From Hydrogenophilales bacterium (lineage in GTDB: Bacteria; Pseudomonadota; Gammaproteobacteria; Burkholderiales; Thiobacillaceae): a DNA stretch of 64,000 bases. The notes below the pieces were generated by a model. It searched no databases, was not told the DNA's origin, and was given only the letters and a program-made list of their open reading frames with translations. The position numbers and the translations under genes are program-made. Shown one piece after another: positions 23,209 through 33,381 of the stretch (position 1 is its first letter; each line of letters opens with the position of its first letter). The stretch is taken from positions 124,001 to 188,000 of the forward strand of contig JACPYT010000011.1 in NCBI GenBank assembly GCA_016195805.1, written 5' to 3'.

Positions 23209-24612
23209 TCACTCCTTGCGGACATCGACGAAATGTCCGGCACACGCAGCAGCGGCCGCCATCGCCGGACTGACCAGATGCGTCCTGCCGCCCTGCCCCT
23301 GGCGCCCTTCGAAATTGCGGTTCGAGGTCGAGGCGCAGCGTTCGCCCTGCTCCAGCCGGTCGGCGTTCATCGCCAGGCACATCGAACAGCCGGGTTCGCG
23401 CCATTCGAAGCCGGCTTCGACAAAAATCCTGTCGAGGCCTTCGGTCTCGGCCTGCCGTTTGACCAGACCGGAACCCGGCACCACCATCGCCAGCTTGACG
23501 TTGGGCGAGACCTTGCGACCCTTCGCCACGCTGGCGGCCTCGCGCAGGTCCTCGATGCGGGAATTGGTGCACGAGCCGATGAAGACCTTGTCGACCGCAA
23601 TCTCGGCGATCGGCGTGCCGGCCGCAAGGCCCATGTATTCCAGGGCACGCGTCCAGTCGTGGCGCTTGACCTCGCTCGGCGCGTCAGCCGGATCGGGTAC
23701 GCGGCCGTTGATGGTCGTCACCATCTCGGGCGAGGTGCCCCACGTGACCTGCGGCTCGATCTGCGCGGCGTCAAGTTCGATCACGCGGTCGAATTTCGCG
23801 TCGCCGTCCGAGTGCAGCGTGTTCCACCACGCCACCGCCTGGTCCCATGCCGCCCCCTTAGGCGCGTAGGGACGGCCCTTCACGTAGTCGATCGTGATCT
23901 GGTCAACCGCCACCATGCCGGCGCGCGCGCCGGCCTCGATCGCCATGTTGCACAGCGTCATGCGGCCTTCCATGGAGAGGGCACGGATCGCCGAGCCGCC
24001 GAACTCCAGCGCATAGCCGGTGCCGCCGGCGGTGCCAATTTCCCCAATAATTGCGAGCGCGATGTCCTTTGCCGTCACACCCTTGCCGAGTTGCCCTTCG
24101 ACCTTCACCAGCATGGTCTTCGAGGGCTTCTGCCACAGGCATTGCGTGGCCAGCACGTGCTCGACCTCGGAGGTGCCGATGCCGAAGGCCAGCGCGCCGA
24201 ATGCGCCATGGGTCGAGGTGTGCGAATCGCCGCACACCACGGTCATGCCGGGCAGGGTCAGACCTTCCTCGGGACCGATGACGTGGACAATGCCCTGGCG
24301 GATGTCGTCCATCCTGAACTCGGTGATGCCGAATTCGGCGCAGTTGGCGTCGAGCGTCTCCACCTGCAGGCGCGACACCGGGTCGGCGATGCCCTGCGAG
24401 CGGTCGGTGGTCGGCACGTTGTGATCGGGCACGGCGATGGCTGCATCCGCGCGACGTGGCGTGCGGTGGGCGAGCTTCAGCCCCTCGAACGCCTGCGGGC
24501 TGGTGACTTCGTGCACCAGATGGCGGTCGATGTAGAGCAGCGTGGTGCCGTCGGACTCGACGTGGACGACGTGGGCGTCCCACAATTTCTGGAATAAGGT
24601 TTGACCGGACAT
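23209..24612 (-). CDS. leuC: 3-isopropylmalate dehydratase large subunit
   Basis: [46 protein letters not shown]. Confidence 0.98.
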   Translation of the reverse strand: MSGQTLFQKLWDAHVVHVESDGTTLLYIDRHLVHEVTSPQAFEGLKLAHRTPRRADAAIAVPDHNVPTTDRSQGIADPVSRLQVETLDANCAEFGITEFRMDDIRQGIVHVIGPEEGLTLPGMTVVCGDSHTSTHGAFGALAFGIGTSEVEHVLATQCLWQKPSKTMLVKVEGQLGKGVTAKDIALAIIGEIGTAGGTGYALEFGGSAIRALSMEGRMTLCNMAIEAGARAGMVAVDQITIDYVKGRPYAPKGAAWDQAVAWWNTLHSDGDAKFDRVIELDAAQIEPQVTWGTSPEMVTTINGRVPDPADAPSEVKRHDWTRALEYMGLAAGTPIAEIAVDKVFIGSCTNSRIEDLREAASVAKGRKVSPNVKLAMVVPGSGLVKRQAETEGLDRIFVEAGFEWREPGCSMCLAMNADRLEQGERCASTSNRNFEGRQGQGGRTHLVSPAMAAAAACAGHFVDVRKE

Positions 24613-24651
24613 GCGGAATGTGGCGATACGGCGCGTAAAACGCTGATTATT

Positions 24652-25815
24652 TCATAGCTTGGGGGCCGCTGGCACGGATTTTGTTCCCCCCCACGCCGCA
24701 TACACCCCCCATGCCAGCGCCGCGCTCGCGGCGGCAAGGGTGAAAGTCCAGGCCGAGCCCAGCGTGTCCCAGGTCAGTCCGCTGGCCAGCCCGCCGATGG
24801 TGCCGCCGACACCATAGGACAGGCTGGTGTAGAGCGCCTGCCCGCGTGCCTGGTGGCGCCCGCGGAAATGCTGATGGATCAGCGCCACCGCTGCCGCGTG
24901 GTAGGTGCCGAAGGTGAAGGCGTGCAGCGTCTGCGCGCCCCACACTACCCAGGCCGACTCCACCCCCCAGGCGATCAGCAAAAAGCGCAGCACCGCCAGC
25001 GCGAAGCTCGCCAGAATCAGCTTGCGGGGGGTCACCCTGGCGAAGATGCGCGGAATGACCAGGAAAATCCCGATCTCGCACAGCACGCCGAGCGCCCACA
25101 GCCAGCCGACAGTGGATTTGTCGTAGCCGTGGTCGACCAGATAGATCGAGTAGAAAGTGTAGTAGGGCCCGTGCGTCACCGCCATCAGCAGGCAGGCGGC
25201 CAGCAGCGAGGCCACCTCGGGCCGCTTCAGCACCTCCCAAACCGGGATGTGATCGCTGGCGTGCGGCAGGATCTCGGCCTCGGGAATCACTCGCGCGAAC
25301 GCCACGATGCCCAGCATCACCGCCAGCACCGCCCACGGCAGCCAGCCGATTGCCACATGGTCGAAGGCATAGCCCAGCCCCACCACCATCAGGATGAAGC
25401 CGATCGAGCCCCACAGGCGGATGCGGCCGTAGGCGTCGGTGCGCTCGCCCAGGTGCGACAAGGTCATCGCTTCGACCAGCGGCAGCGACGCGCTCCAGAA
25501 GAAGCTCAACGCAGCCATCACCGCGAACAGCCACCAGAAGCCGCTGCCGAAGAACACCCCGACGAATGCCAGCACGCTGCCAAGCGCCGCGATCTGCACA
25601 ATGGGGGTGCGGCGGCCGCTGCGGTCGGCGATGTGCCCCCAGATGTTGGGCGCGAAGATCCGCATCACCTGCAGCAGCGACATCAGTACGCCGATTTCGA
25701 AGGCGTTGAACGCCAGCGAGCGCAGATACAGCCCCCAGAACGGCGACATCGCGCCGACGAAGGCGAAATAAAAGAAGTAAAAACCGGACAGACGCCAGTA
25801 GGGGAGATTGGGCAT
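24652..25815 (-). CDS. MFS transporter (3-phenylpropionate/nucleoside permease-like)
   Basis: 12-TM-like hydrophobic protein; FYFFYFAFVGAMSPFWGLYLRSLAF N-terminus. Confidence 0.88.
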   Translation of the reverse strand: MPNLPYWRLSGFYFFYFAFVGAMSPFWGLYLRSLAFNAFEIGVLMSLLQVMRIFAPNIWGHIADRSGRRTPIVQIAALGSVLAFVGVFFGSGFWWLFAVMAALSFFWSASLPLVEAMTLSHLGERTDAYGRIRLWGSIGFILMVVGLGYAFDHVAIGWLPWAVLAVMLGIVAFARVIPEAEILPHASDHIPVWEVLKRPEVASLLAACLLMAVTHGPYYTFYSIYLVDHGYDKSTVGWLWALGVLCEIGIFLVIPRIFARVTPRKLILASFALAVLRFLLIAWGVESAWVVWGAQTLHAFTFGTYHAAAVALIHQHFRGRHQARGQALYTSLSYGVGGTIGGLASGLTWDTLGSAWTFTLAAASAALAWGVYAAWGGTKSVPAAPKL

Positions 25816-25975
25816 GAACTCGGATTGCCGCGCGCGGCCAAAACGCAGCGCGCATTATGGGGCCTGTGCCGCGCAGCCGAAAGCGACAGACACGCGCTAT
25901 CACGGCATCGGCTGCAAGCAGCCCATGCACACGACAGCCGTGGTCCGATTTCCCGGAGAACGCCTGCGGAACGGC

Positions 25976-26176
25976 TTACTTCAGAATGAAGGTCAGCTTC
26001 ATCCTGACTTCATATTCGGCAATCTTGCCTTTCTTCACCTTCACGCTCTGATCCATCACCCATGCGCCCGTGATGTTTTCCAGCGTCTCGGCCGCCTTCG
26101 CGATGCCCTGCCTGATCGCGTCGTCGAATCCCTTCGCGGAAGTCGCCGTGACTTCGATGGTTTTTGCGATGCTCAT
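25976..26176 (-). CDS. Dodecin family flavin-binding protein
   Basis: IEVTATSAKGFDDAIRQGIAKAAETLENITGAWVMDQSVKVKKGKIAEYEVRMKLTFIL. Confidence 0.93.
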   Translation of the reverse strand: MSIAKTIEVTATSAKGFDDAIRQGIAKAAETLENITGAWVMDQSVKVKKGKIAEYEVRMKLTFILK

Positions 26177-26263
26177 GACCACCCTCCCATTCAAAAAACC
26201 GACGGTGATCTCAGCCTATCAACTTGCGGCAGGATTCCAACTGCGAAATCAATCCTGCCCAGG

Positions 26264-26800
26264 CTATTTCATCGCCGAACGCAGCTTGACCGTCTCGCCG
26301 GCCACCGCGAACACGCCGTTGCCCCGATGATGCAGCGTCTGCGGTTTCCTGACCGCGGTGTCGACCCACGCCTGCACCACCTCGAGAACGAAGAAGTTGT
26401 AGCGGTTCACCAGCCGCGTATCGGCCACCCGGCACTCCAGGCTGGCATAGCACTCGGCGATCAGCGGGGCCTGCACCTGCGCGGCCTCGACCGGCGTCAG
26501 ACCGAACTTCGCGAACTTGTCGACCGTGCGCCCGGAGCAGTTGCCTATGCCCACCACCTGCTTCGCCAGGTCCAGCGTCGGGACGTTGATCGCGCACTCC
26601 TTGGTTGCCCGCAGCGTGTCGAACGAGGCATTGCGTCCGCTGATCACGCAGCCGATCAGCGGCGGTTCGAATTCCATCATAGTGTGCCACGACATCGTCA
26701 TGATGTTGGCGCGCCCCTTGCGGGCGGTCGTCACCAGCACCACCGGCCCCGGTTCCAGCAGGCCGTAGACATCGGAGAGGGGGTAGGACCGTTTTGCCAT
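26264..26800 (-). CDS. Flavin reductase-like (FMN-binding) protein
   Basis: LEPGPVVLVTTARKGRANIMTMSWHTMMEFEPPLIGCVIS. Confidence 0.92.
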   Translation of the reverse strand: MAKRSYPLSDVYGLLEPGPVVLVTTARKGRANIMTMSWHTMMEFEPPLIGCVISGRNASFDTLRATKECAINVPTLDLAKQVVGIGNCSGRTVDKFAKFGLTPVEAAQVQAPLIAECYASLECRVADTRLVNRYNFFVLEVVQAWVDTAVRKPQTLHHRGNGVFAVAGETVKLRSAMK

Positions 26801-26980
26801 GGCAGAGCTCCTTGCAGAACATGAACACTTTCAGCTTAGTCGGTCCACCTCCCTGTCACAGACTGTCACAGTCTGGAACGGCCTCGACACAACCCGGCCA
26901 CACGCCCTGCCTACCATGCACTCACCCCATGCAAGCGATCGACCTGCACGGGGGAATCTCAAACTGAATAGGAGTGACTC

Positions 26981-27262
26981 ATGAAGCAAACCGCACACGC
27001 TCTGATCCTTGGTTCCCTGGCTGCCGTTTTCTCGGTATCCGCGCTGGCCGACCACAACAGCCCCATGGGCGCCGGCTGGGCCAACATGCCGAATGACATC
27101 CACAACCTCCAGATCGAGGACGATCTGAGTGGAACCGAGTTCAGCGATGTCGTGCGCCAAGGCGCCGGCGCCGACACGGTCAACCGCTATCTGGACAGCA
27201 CCACCACCCTGCAATCGGGCTCGGGCAGCGCTGCCACCACAAGCGGCGGCAGTCGCCGCTGA
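26981..27262 (+). CDS. Small secreted hypothetical protein
   Basis: Signal peptide MKQTAHALILGSLAAVFSVSALA; RBS-like aggagtg upstream; terminator downstream. Confidence 0.75.
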   Translation: MKQTAHALILGSLAAVFSVSALADHNSPMGAGWANMPNDIHNLQIEDDLSGTEFSDVVRQGAGADTVNRYLDSTTTLQSGSGSAATTSGGSRR

Positions 27263-27298
27263 TCGGGCTGGGGCGCTGACGCCCCGCAGCCCGGCCAC

Positions 27299-27331
27299 AA
27301 GACCGTCGCTCCCCGGGGCACGGTCTTTTTT
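27299..27331 (+). terminator. Rho-independent terminator
   Basis: aagaccgt/acggtctt stem followed by T run, after the 26981 CDS. Confidence 0.85.
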
Positions 27332-27500
27332 ATGCCCCTTGCGTTCGCCCTATCCACTCTGATTTCGCCCATGCCTGTGCCATCGCCATTGCGAAAGACG
27401 GCACGGACCCACCCTGCCCAACTGGCAAACGCGTCTTGTATACGGAAGAGACCTGGCCTAGTTTTAATAGAGTCCTTGCAAGAATCTGAAGGAGATCACC

Positions 27501-27872
27501 ATGCTGCACGTTTCAACCGATATCAACCAGCTCATCCGTGAGCCCGTAGACGATCCCGACTTTCCCGATGCCCCGCCGGAGTGGACGCGTGACGACGCAA
27601 TGAACATCGCGCGAGAAGAAGGCCTGACACTCACGGAAGGCCACTGGAGCGTGGTTCGCGCCCTGCAGCATTACTACGCCCAGCATGCGGACGACACCGT
27701 CATCAACCTGCGTGATCTGCACGACGCCCTGGACGAATGTTTCCACCAGCAAGGTGGTCTGAAATACCTGTACACCTTGTTTCCCGGCGGGCCCATCGCG
27801 CAAAGTTGCCGCATTGCCGGCCTCAAAGCGCCGTACATTGCCTCCGATCCCCACTTCGGCAGCGTGGCCTGA
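27501..27872 (+). CDS. DsrC/TusE-family sulfur-relay-like protein lacking the C-terminal Cys
   Basis: LTEGHWSVVRALQHYYAQ...LKYLYTLFPGGPIAQSCRIAGLKAPYIASDPHFGSVA. Confidence 0.85.
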   Translation: MLHVSTDINQLIREPVDDPDFPDAPPEWTRDDAMNIAREEGLTLTEGHWSVVRALQHYYAQHADDTVINLRDLHDALDECFHQQGGLKYLYTLFPGGPIAQSCRIAGLKAPYIASDPHFGSVA

Positions 27873-28217
27873 CGGCTTTATGGCAGCAAGCGGTCACCGC
27901 GCCCGCTTGAGGAAACGGCCGGACACCCGGAAGGTCCTTCGTGAGCCTCCGGAACGCGTACCGCGCACCTGTGCAGGTGCCCCCTTATCCGAGGGTCAAC
28001 GTTCTAACGATTTGCAGCCCGGCGACTGAAAATCTATCCGCCGTACCGCAGGAACCATGGCTTTCTCGCCAAAGTGCCACTCAGGCGCTCGATCAGCGAC
28101 GCGGGGAGAGTGCGCCTGATCATCCCCAAGTGCTTGATCAAATATACAAATCGTCACATACTTGACCCTACAAGCGGCTGGGGTTCCCCCCGCCCTGCTC
28201 AACCCTTTGCCTGATAT

Positions 28218-29039
28218 TTGACGCCAGGTATAAAAAACCACTCTGTGGCCTCCCTGTCCCCGCCTTCGCTGATCGACCTGCAGGATTTGCAGCTGGACGA
28301 CGCGCGCGCGTTGCTGGAGCATGCGGGGCAGGACGGCAGCCAGGAAATGGGCGAGCCGCCGCTCGCCTACCTTCAGCGGGTCATCAATGGGCTGTGCGAG
28401 CTCTCGCTCAAGGACCCCCTGACCGGCCTGGGCAACCGCAGGCATTTCATTGCGACGCTCGAACGCGCGATCGAGGTGGTGGCGCGGTCCGGGGAGTCGA
28501 TTCTGTTGCTGCTGCTCGACATCGATCACTTCAAGAACATCAACGACACCCATGGCCACCTGGCTGGCGACCAGGTGCTGCAAGCCGTCGCCGCCTGCCT
28601 GGCCAACTGCGTGCGTCCGATGGACACGGTCGTGCGCTATGGCGGCGAAGAGTTCGCGATGATCCTGCCCAACTGCCGGCCCAACTGCGGGCGTGTCGTG
28701 GCCGAACGCGTGCGCCGTGCGATCGAATCGCTGTCCATCGCCGTGACGCCGCTGGTCAACTTGCAGGTCACGATCAGCATCGGCGGTGCCTACGCGCCGG
28801 AATGGGTGCGCTCCACCACCGACCTGTGGATCGAGCGCGCCGACCTGCAGCTCTATCGCGCCAAATCCGACGGACGCAACCAGGTGTTTCTCGACCTGCC
28901 CCATGAAATCTCGGTCAGTGCCGAGGAAAAAGGGCTGCTGTTCGGACATTTCGTCGTGGACCCCACTGCAGCGCCCAACAATACGCCCGTTGAAGGCCCC
29001 GACCCCGGGAGCACTTCCACCCATCGAGTAAATGCATGA
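28218..29039 (+). CDS. GGDEF-domain diguanylate cyclase
   Basis: DPLTGLGNRRHF, DIDHFKNINDTHGHLAGDQVL, RYGGEEFAMILP. Confidence 0.92.
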   Translation: MTPGIKNHSVASLSPPSLIDLQDLQLDDARALLEHAGQDGSQEMGEPPLAYLQRVINGLCELSLKDPLTGLGNRRHFIATLERAIEVVARSGESILLLLLDIDHFKNINDTHGHLAGDQVLQAVAACLANCVRPMDTVVRYGGEEFAMILPNCRPNCGRVVAERVRRAIESLSIAVTPLVNLQVTISIGGAYAPEWVRSTTDLWIERADLQLYRAKSDGRNQVFLDLPHEISVSAEEKGLLFGHFVVDPTAAPNNTPVEGPDPGSTSTHRVNA

Positions 29040-29872
29040 ACGATCTGCTCACCCCCATCTCCGAGAAGCAGGACACGGCCCAGCTTCCCTTGAAGCCGCT
29101 GGGCAAGGTCATCGCCGTCACCAGCGGCAAGGGCGGCGTCGGCAAAACTTTCGTCTCGGCCAATCTCGCCGCAGCGCTGGCCAAGCGCGGCCACAAGGTA
29201 CTGGTACTCGACGCCGATCTCGGACTCGCCAATCTCGACGTGGTGCTCAATCTCTACCCTAAGATCACGCTGCATGACGTATTCACCGGCAAGGCCAGGC
29301 TGGAGGAGGCCATCCTCCCGGCGCCGGGCGGCTTTTCCGTGCTGCTGGCGGGATCCGGCATGGTCGAGTATTCGCGGCTCACCCCCGAAGTGCGCAACGA
29401 ATTCCTGCGCATCATGAGCGGCCTGGTGCCGCATTACGACATCGTGCTGCTGGACACCGGCGCCGGGATTTCAGATGTGGTGCTGTTTGCCGTCTCGCTC
29501 GCCTCCGAGGTCCTGATGGTCGCCACGCCCGAACCGACCTCGCTGACCGACGCCTATGCCACCATCAAGGTGCTGGTGGGGCAACAGCAGCGACAGACCG
29601 TGCGCATGGTCGTCAACCAGACCGCCCGCGCGGGTGCGGGACTGCCGATCACCCATCAGCTGCAGCATGTGCTCGACCGTTTCGTGGTGACCGAACCCGG
29701 CCATCCCATCCGCCTGGTCCACATGGGCGACATTCCGGTCGATTCCGAAGTGCGTCAGGCGGTGATGCGGCGCCAGTTGCTGATGCAAACCTCGCCCGGC
29801 TGTCCGGCCGGACAGGCCATTTCGCAGCTCGCCACTCGGCTGGAACAAACCGTCATGCCCAAGCTGGCCTAG
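29036..29872 (+). CDS. MinD/ParA-family ATPase, FlhG-like
   Basis: Deviant Walker A TSGKGGVGKTFVSANLAAALAKRGHKVLVLDADLGLANLDVVL; ATGA overlap with upstream GGDEF gene. Confidence 0.9.
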   Translation: MNDLLTPISEKQDTAQLPLKPLGKVIAVTSGKGGVGKTFVSANLAAALAKRGHKVLVLDADLGLANLDVVLNLYPKITLHDVFTGKARLEEAILPAPGGFSVLLAGSGMVEYSRLTPEVRNEFLRIMSGLVPHYDIVLLDTGAGISDVVLFAVSLASEVLMVATPEPTSLTDAYATIKVLVGQQQRQTVRMVVNQTARAGAGLPITHQLQHVLDRFVVTEPGHPIRLVHMGDIPVDSEVRQAVMRRQLLMQTSPGCPAGQAISQLATRLEQTVMPKLA

Positions 29873-29898
29873 CCTGACAAGAAAACGGGCGCCTGGCC

Positions 29899-30726
29899 TC
29901 AACCGATTGCAGGACCGGCCTTAACCAGCGCCATCACCTTGTTCGGATCCATGTGCAGCAGCGCGGCGATCTCGTGGAAATCGTCCGGCAGGGCCGCGTC
30001 ATGCCAGCCATGTGCGGAATGCCGCGCCAGATTGACCGCCAGCATGACGGTGCGTACCCGGGTCGACTGCGCCAATGCCGGGTCCATCAGGTTTCTCAAC
30101 AATTCTGGCAGACGCCACGCCACGGTCAGCTGGCGTTGCAGATCGAGGCCGGCAAAACCCAGCACGAGTTTCTGCGCCTCGGCACTGCGCAGGGTGTGGT
30201 CGGTCGCCTGCAAACGCTGGATTTCGAGCATCCGCTCGGGGCTGAAGCACCACATCAGCATTTCGGAGACATGGGTGAGCAGTGCGGACACCTGCACTTC
30301 CTCCGCGTGCATGTCGTGCAGGCGCAATGCCCAGTCGAATGCGTAGTACGCCGAACGCTGCGCACGCCGGACGGTGTGCAGCAGATACACCAGCGCGGCG
30401 CGATGCTCCTGCAGCATCTCTTCCGCAATCGGCGTCGCCGGTACTTCGCGAAAAAACGTATCCAGGCCCATCATGAGCAGCGCCTGCTTCACGTCGACCA
30501 GTTCGTAGGTCTGATTGCGATGCTTGTGCGTCTGCATGTAGCGCAGCAGCTTGACCGTCATCAGCGGATCGTCGGTCACCACGTCGGCAATACTGCGCGC
30601 GTTGAGCAGCGCCTCGTCATCGCGCAGGCGTGCCAGTTCGCGCGCCGTGTGCTTCAGCACGGGGATATCGGCCCGTCCCAAAAAAGCGAGCCAGTCAGTC
30701 AGGCTTCCGGGTTGCTGCGGCATCAT
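29899..30726 (-). CDS. HDOD-domain protein
   Basis: IPVLKHTARELARLRDDEALLNARSIADVVTDDPLMTVKLLRYMQTHK...DVKQALLMMGLDTF. Confidence 0.85.
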   Translation of the reverse strand: MMPQQPGSLTDWLAFLGRADIPVLKHTARELARLRDDEALLNARSIADVVTDDPLMTVKLLRYMQTHKHRNQTYELVDVKQALLMMGLDTFFREVPATPIAEEMLQEHRAALVYLLHTVRRAQRSAYYAFDWALRLHDMHAEEVQVSALLTHVSEMLMWCFSPERMLEIQRLQATDHTLRSAEAQKLVLGFAGLDLQRQLTVAWRLPELLRNLMDPALAQSTRVRTVMLAVNLARHSAHGWHDAALPDDFHEIAALLHMDPNKVMALVKAGPAIG

Positions 30727-30896
30727 CCCTCCCTGTGGTCCGGCATGCATCCATCGTAGCGAGGCCGCCGAAAACACCCTGATCGGCAGGCGGGAACGCG
30801 TCCGCTTCCCTCGCATCAACAATTCGAAGCGTCCTTTAGGGTGTATCGGTGCCGCTCGCCATCACTTGAGGCATCGACGCCTTCCGGGGCTACCTT

Positions 30897-31553
30897 TCAC
30901 AGAAGCGGCCTGAAGTAATGCACGCCGAATGCCGCCGCCTGCTCCAGCGTGTACAGGCTGTGGTTCCGCCAATCGCCCTTGTGCCATGCGGCGGCGGCGT
31001 CATCGTCTTTCAGAAATACCATCTCCGTACACAGGCTATGCGCGGCACCTTTGTCCGACGGCGTCTGCCAGCGCACGCCCACCCGTGTCGTGGCCGGCCA
31101 CGCCTCGAGGATGCGTTCCCCGCACTGCCTGATCACGATTGCATCGTCCGTCATCCGGCAATGCGAACGGACGTCCACCGCACAACCGAATAGGGGAGCG
31201 ACCGCGAGCGCATCGAGTGCACACATGGCGTGAATCGAGTGCCCATTGACCGCGAGTGCATGCGGCGTGATCTCCGAGGTGACGGGATAGGCCCCGAGGA
31301 TGTTCCGCCGGTCCACGGATAGCACGATGAGGTCGTCGTCTTCCAGCAGGGTGAGTGCCGCATCGACCTGCTGAGTCCCTACCCGAGCGGCAACTTCGGA
31401 CCGATCAGGCGGCCGTCCGCGCGTGACCAGAAACGCGATCACCGCCCGGTGCAAGGCCTTGAGCGGCGGAGAATGCCGATCTTGCCGCGCCTTCAGCGGC
31501 AGCAGCCGATTCAGGCGCATAACGGATGAATCGACTGATTCGTTCCTGTCCAT
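30897..31553 (-). CDS. MerB-like organomercurial lyase family protein
   Basis: NGHSIHAMCALDALAVAPLFGCAVDVRSHC...SLCTEMVFLKDDDAAAAW...TLEQAAAFGVHYF; matches the recalled MerB Cys/Asp/Cys pattern. Confidence 0.85.
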   Translation of the reverse strand: MDRNESVDSSVMRLNRLLPLKARQDRHSPPLKALHRAVIAFLVTRGRPPDRSEVAARVGTQQVDAALTLLEDDDLIVLSVDRRNILGAYPVTSEITPHALAVNGHSIHAMCALDALAVAPLFGCAVDVRSHCRMTDDAIVIRQCGERILEAWPATTRVGVRWQTPSDKGAAHSLCTEMVFLKDDDAAAAWHKGDWRNHSLYTLEQAAAFGVHYFRPLL

Positions 31554-31636
31554 GGTGTGTATGAAACGTAAAAACGCGGCACGGCCCCACTGCCGGATGG
31601 TTCGCCAACGACCCGACCCCGCTTCAGGCCGGCGGG

Positions 31637-31891
31637 CTATTTCAGGTTGCTGGACGAGAACAAGAGCACCTGGCCCGCAACAAAGTTCACATGGATGGAG
31701 CGTTTTTCATCGCCCCACTGGCAACTGCGCACGCCCATCACATCGTCGCATCGATCGGGCGGCCCGATCAGGTGGGTGACCTCGTCGTACGGCATGCCCA
31801 CGGTGATCTTGCTGTAGTTCTCCAGCGTGAGCTTGCTGCAGCCCAGCAGTGTCAACACCAGGCCCAGCAGCAAAACAGGCGTGATTTTCAT
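31637..31891 (-). CDS. Small SmpA/BamE-like lipoprotein
   Basis: Lipobox LTLLGC; KITVGMPYDEVTHLIGPPDRC. Confidence 0.8.
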   Translation of the reverse strand: MKITPVLLLGLVLTLLGCSKLTLENYSKITVGMPYDEVTHLIGPPDRCDDVMGVRSCQWGDEKRSIHVNFVAGQVLLFSSSNLK

Positions 31892-31925
31892 GAAGACGCT
31901 CCAGGCAGGTTAAGGTTCCGGGTGC

Positions 31926-33257
31926 TTATGCAGCGGGCCGCACGCGCGCCAGATAGTTGGTCGCCAGGGCCTTGTACAGCGGCCTCGGACACACGACACG
32001 GGACACCGCGGTGGCCAGTAGCGTGGCCAGCATCAGCGGCACCACCATGGCATGGTTGTCGGTCATTTCCATCACGATGACAAAAGCGGTAATGGGCGCC
32101 TGGACCACGCCGGCAAAATAGGCCGCCATGCCGATCACGATCAGCGCGCCTGCATCCGCCTGATTGACTAGGCCCGCCACGAACTGGCCGATACCCGCGC
32201 CGGCCGACAGGCTGGGGGCGAACAGCCCCCCTGGAATGCCGCTGACGAACGACACCAGCGTCGCCAGTATTTTCCACACGCCGTACCCCGCCGAAACGCC
32301 TCCTGAACCTTCGATCAGATGCTTGGCCTCGACGTAGCCGCTGCCGAATACGGCGCCCCCGGAGGCGAGGCCGATCAGCGCCAGCGCCAGGCCGCACATG
32401 GCAGCGAACCCTACCGGATGCGTGCGCACGAATCCACCCGCCCGTCCAGGCAGGCCGTGTGTCGAGAAGGCCAGCACCAGGCGGCTGAATCCGCCGCCCA
32501 GCAGGCCGCCTGCCAAGCCGCACAGCAATACGCCGAACCAGCCGGACGCGTCATTGAGCGTGGCGCTGGTTGCGCCGAAATAGGTGTAGTTGCCCTGGAC
32601 GTAGACAGCAGCCAGACCGGCAATGATGACTGCGGTGATGAGAATGCCGCTGGAGCGCTCCTCAAACGAGCGGGCCATCTCCTCGATGGCGAACACGACC
32701 CCCGCGAGCGGCGTGTTGAAGGCTGCCGCCACGCCTGCGCCGCCGCCGGCCACGATCAGGCCGCGCTCCATCAGGTGGCGCGGGAAACGGACCAGCCAGC
32801 GCAGGTTGTACAGCAGCGCAGCGCCTACCTGGACGGTGGGCCCCTCGCGGCCCACGCTGGCGCCGCCCGCCAGACCGACGCAGGTCAGCAGCATCTTGGC
32901 TGCGGCCAGGCGCAGGGACAGCACCGCATTACGATCACCGTCTTCGGTCATGCGGAGGGCGGCAATCGTCTGCGGAATGCCGCTGCCTTCGGCCCCCTTG
33001 AAGTAGCGCTGGGTCAATGCGGCCACGCCCGCCAGGGCCAGGGGTGTGACCAGCAGGGGCAGCCAGGAGGAAACAGCCGCCATCCGTCTGAATAGTTCAT
33101 GGGCATAATCGGCGCTCAGGGCAAACGCCGTAGCCGCCAGCCCCACGCCGATCGCCCCGCCCCAGAACAGCATGTGGCGCAGCCACAGCCGCAGCGAGAG
33201 CAGGCCGACGCGGTGGCGTTTCTGAACGTAGGGAAAGCGGGGACGGGGCCAAGCCAT
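31926..33257 (-). CDS. ClC-family voltage-gated chloride channel
   Basis: GSGIPQTIAAL, GREGPTVQVGAAL, GIPGGLFAPSLSAGAGIGQ selectivity motifs. Confidence 0.95.
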   Translation of the reverse strand: MAWPRPRFPYVQKRHRVGLLSLRLWLRHMLFWGGAIGVGLAATAFALSADYAHELFRRMAAVSSWLPLLVTPLALAGVAALTQRYFKGAEGSGIPQTIAALRMTEDGDRNAVLSLRLAAAKMLLTCVGLAGGASVGREGPTVQVGAALLYNLRWLVRFPRHLMERGLIVAGGGAGVAAAFNTPLAGVVFAIEEMARSFEERSSGILITAVIIAGLAAVYVQGNYTYFGATSATLNDASGWFGVLLCGLAGGLLGGGFSRLVLAFSTHGLPGRAGGFVRTHPVGFAAMCGLALALIGLASGGAVFGSGYVEAKHLIEGSGGVSAGYGVWKILATLVSFVSGIPGGLFAPSLSAGAGIGQFVAGLVNQADAGALIVIGMAAYFAGVVQAPITAFVIVMEMTDNHAMVVPLMLATLLATAVSRVVCPRPLYKALATNYLARVRPAA

Positions 33258-33381
33258 AATGGCGTCATGTTAACCGCTCGGCCCCGCGCCTGTCTCGCTG
33301 AAACGCTTCAATCTGCTTGGATGACAGCGCGTTCGATGATTTTGGAAAAGTTCGGGACAGGGTATTACGGACTCGGCAGGC

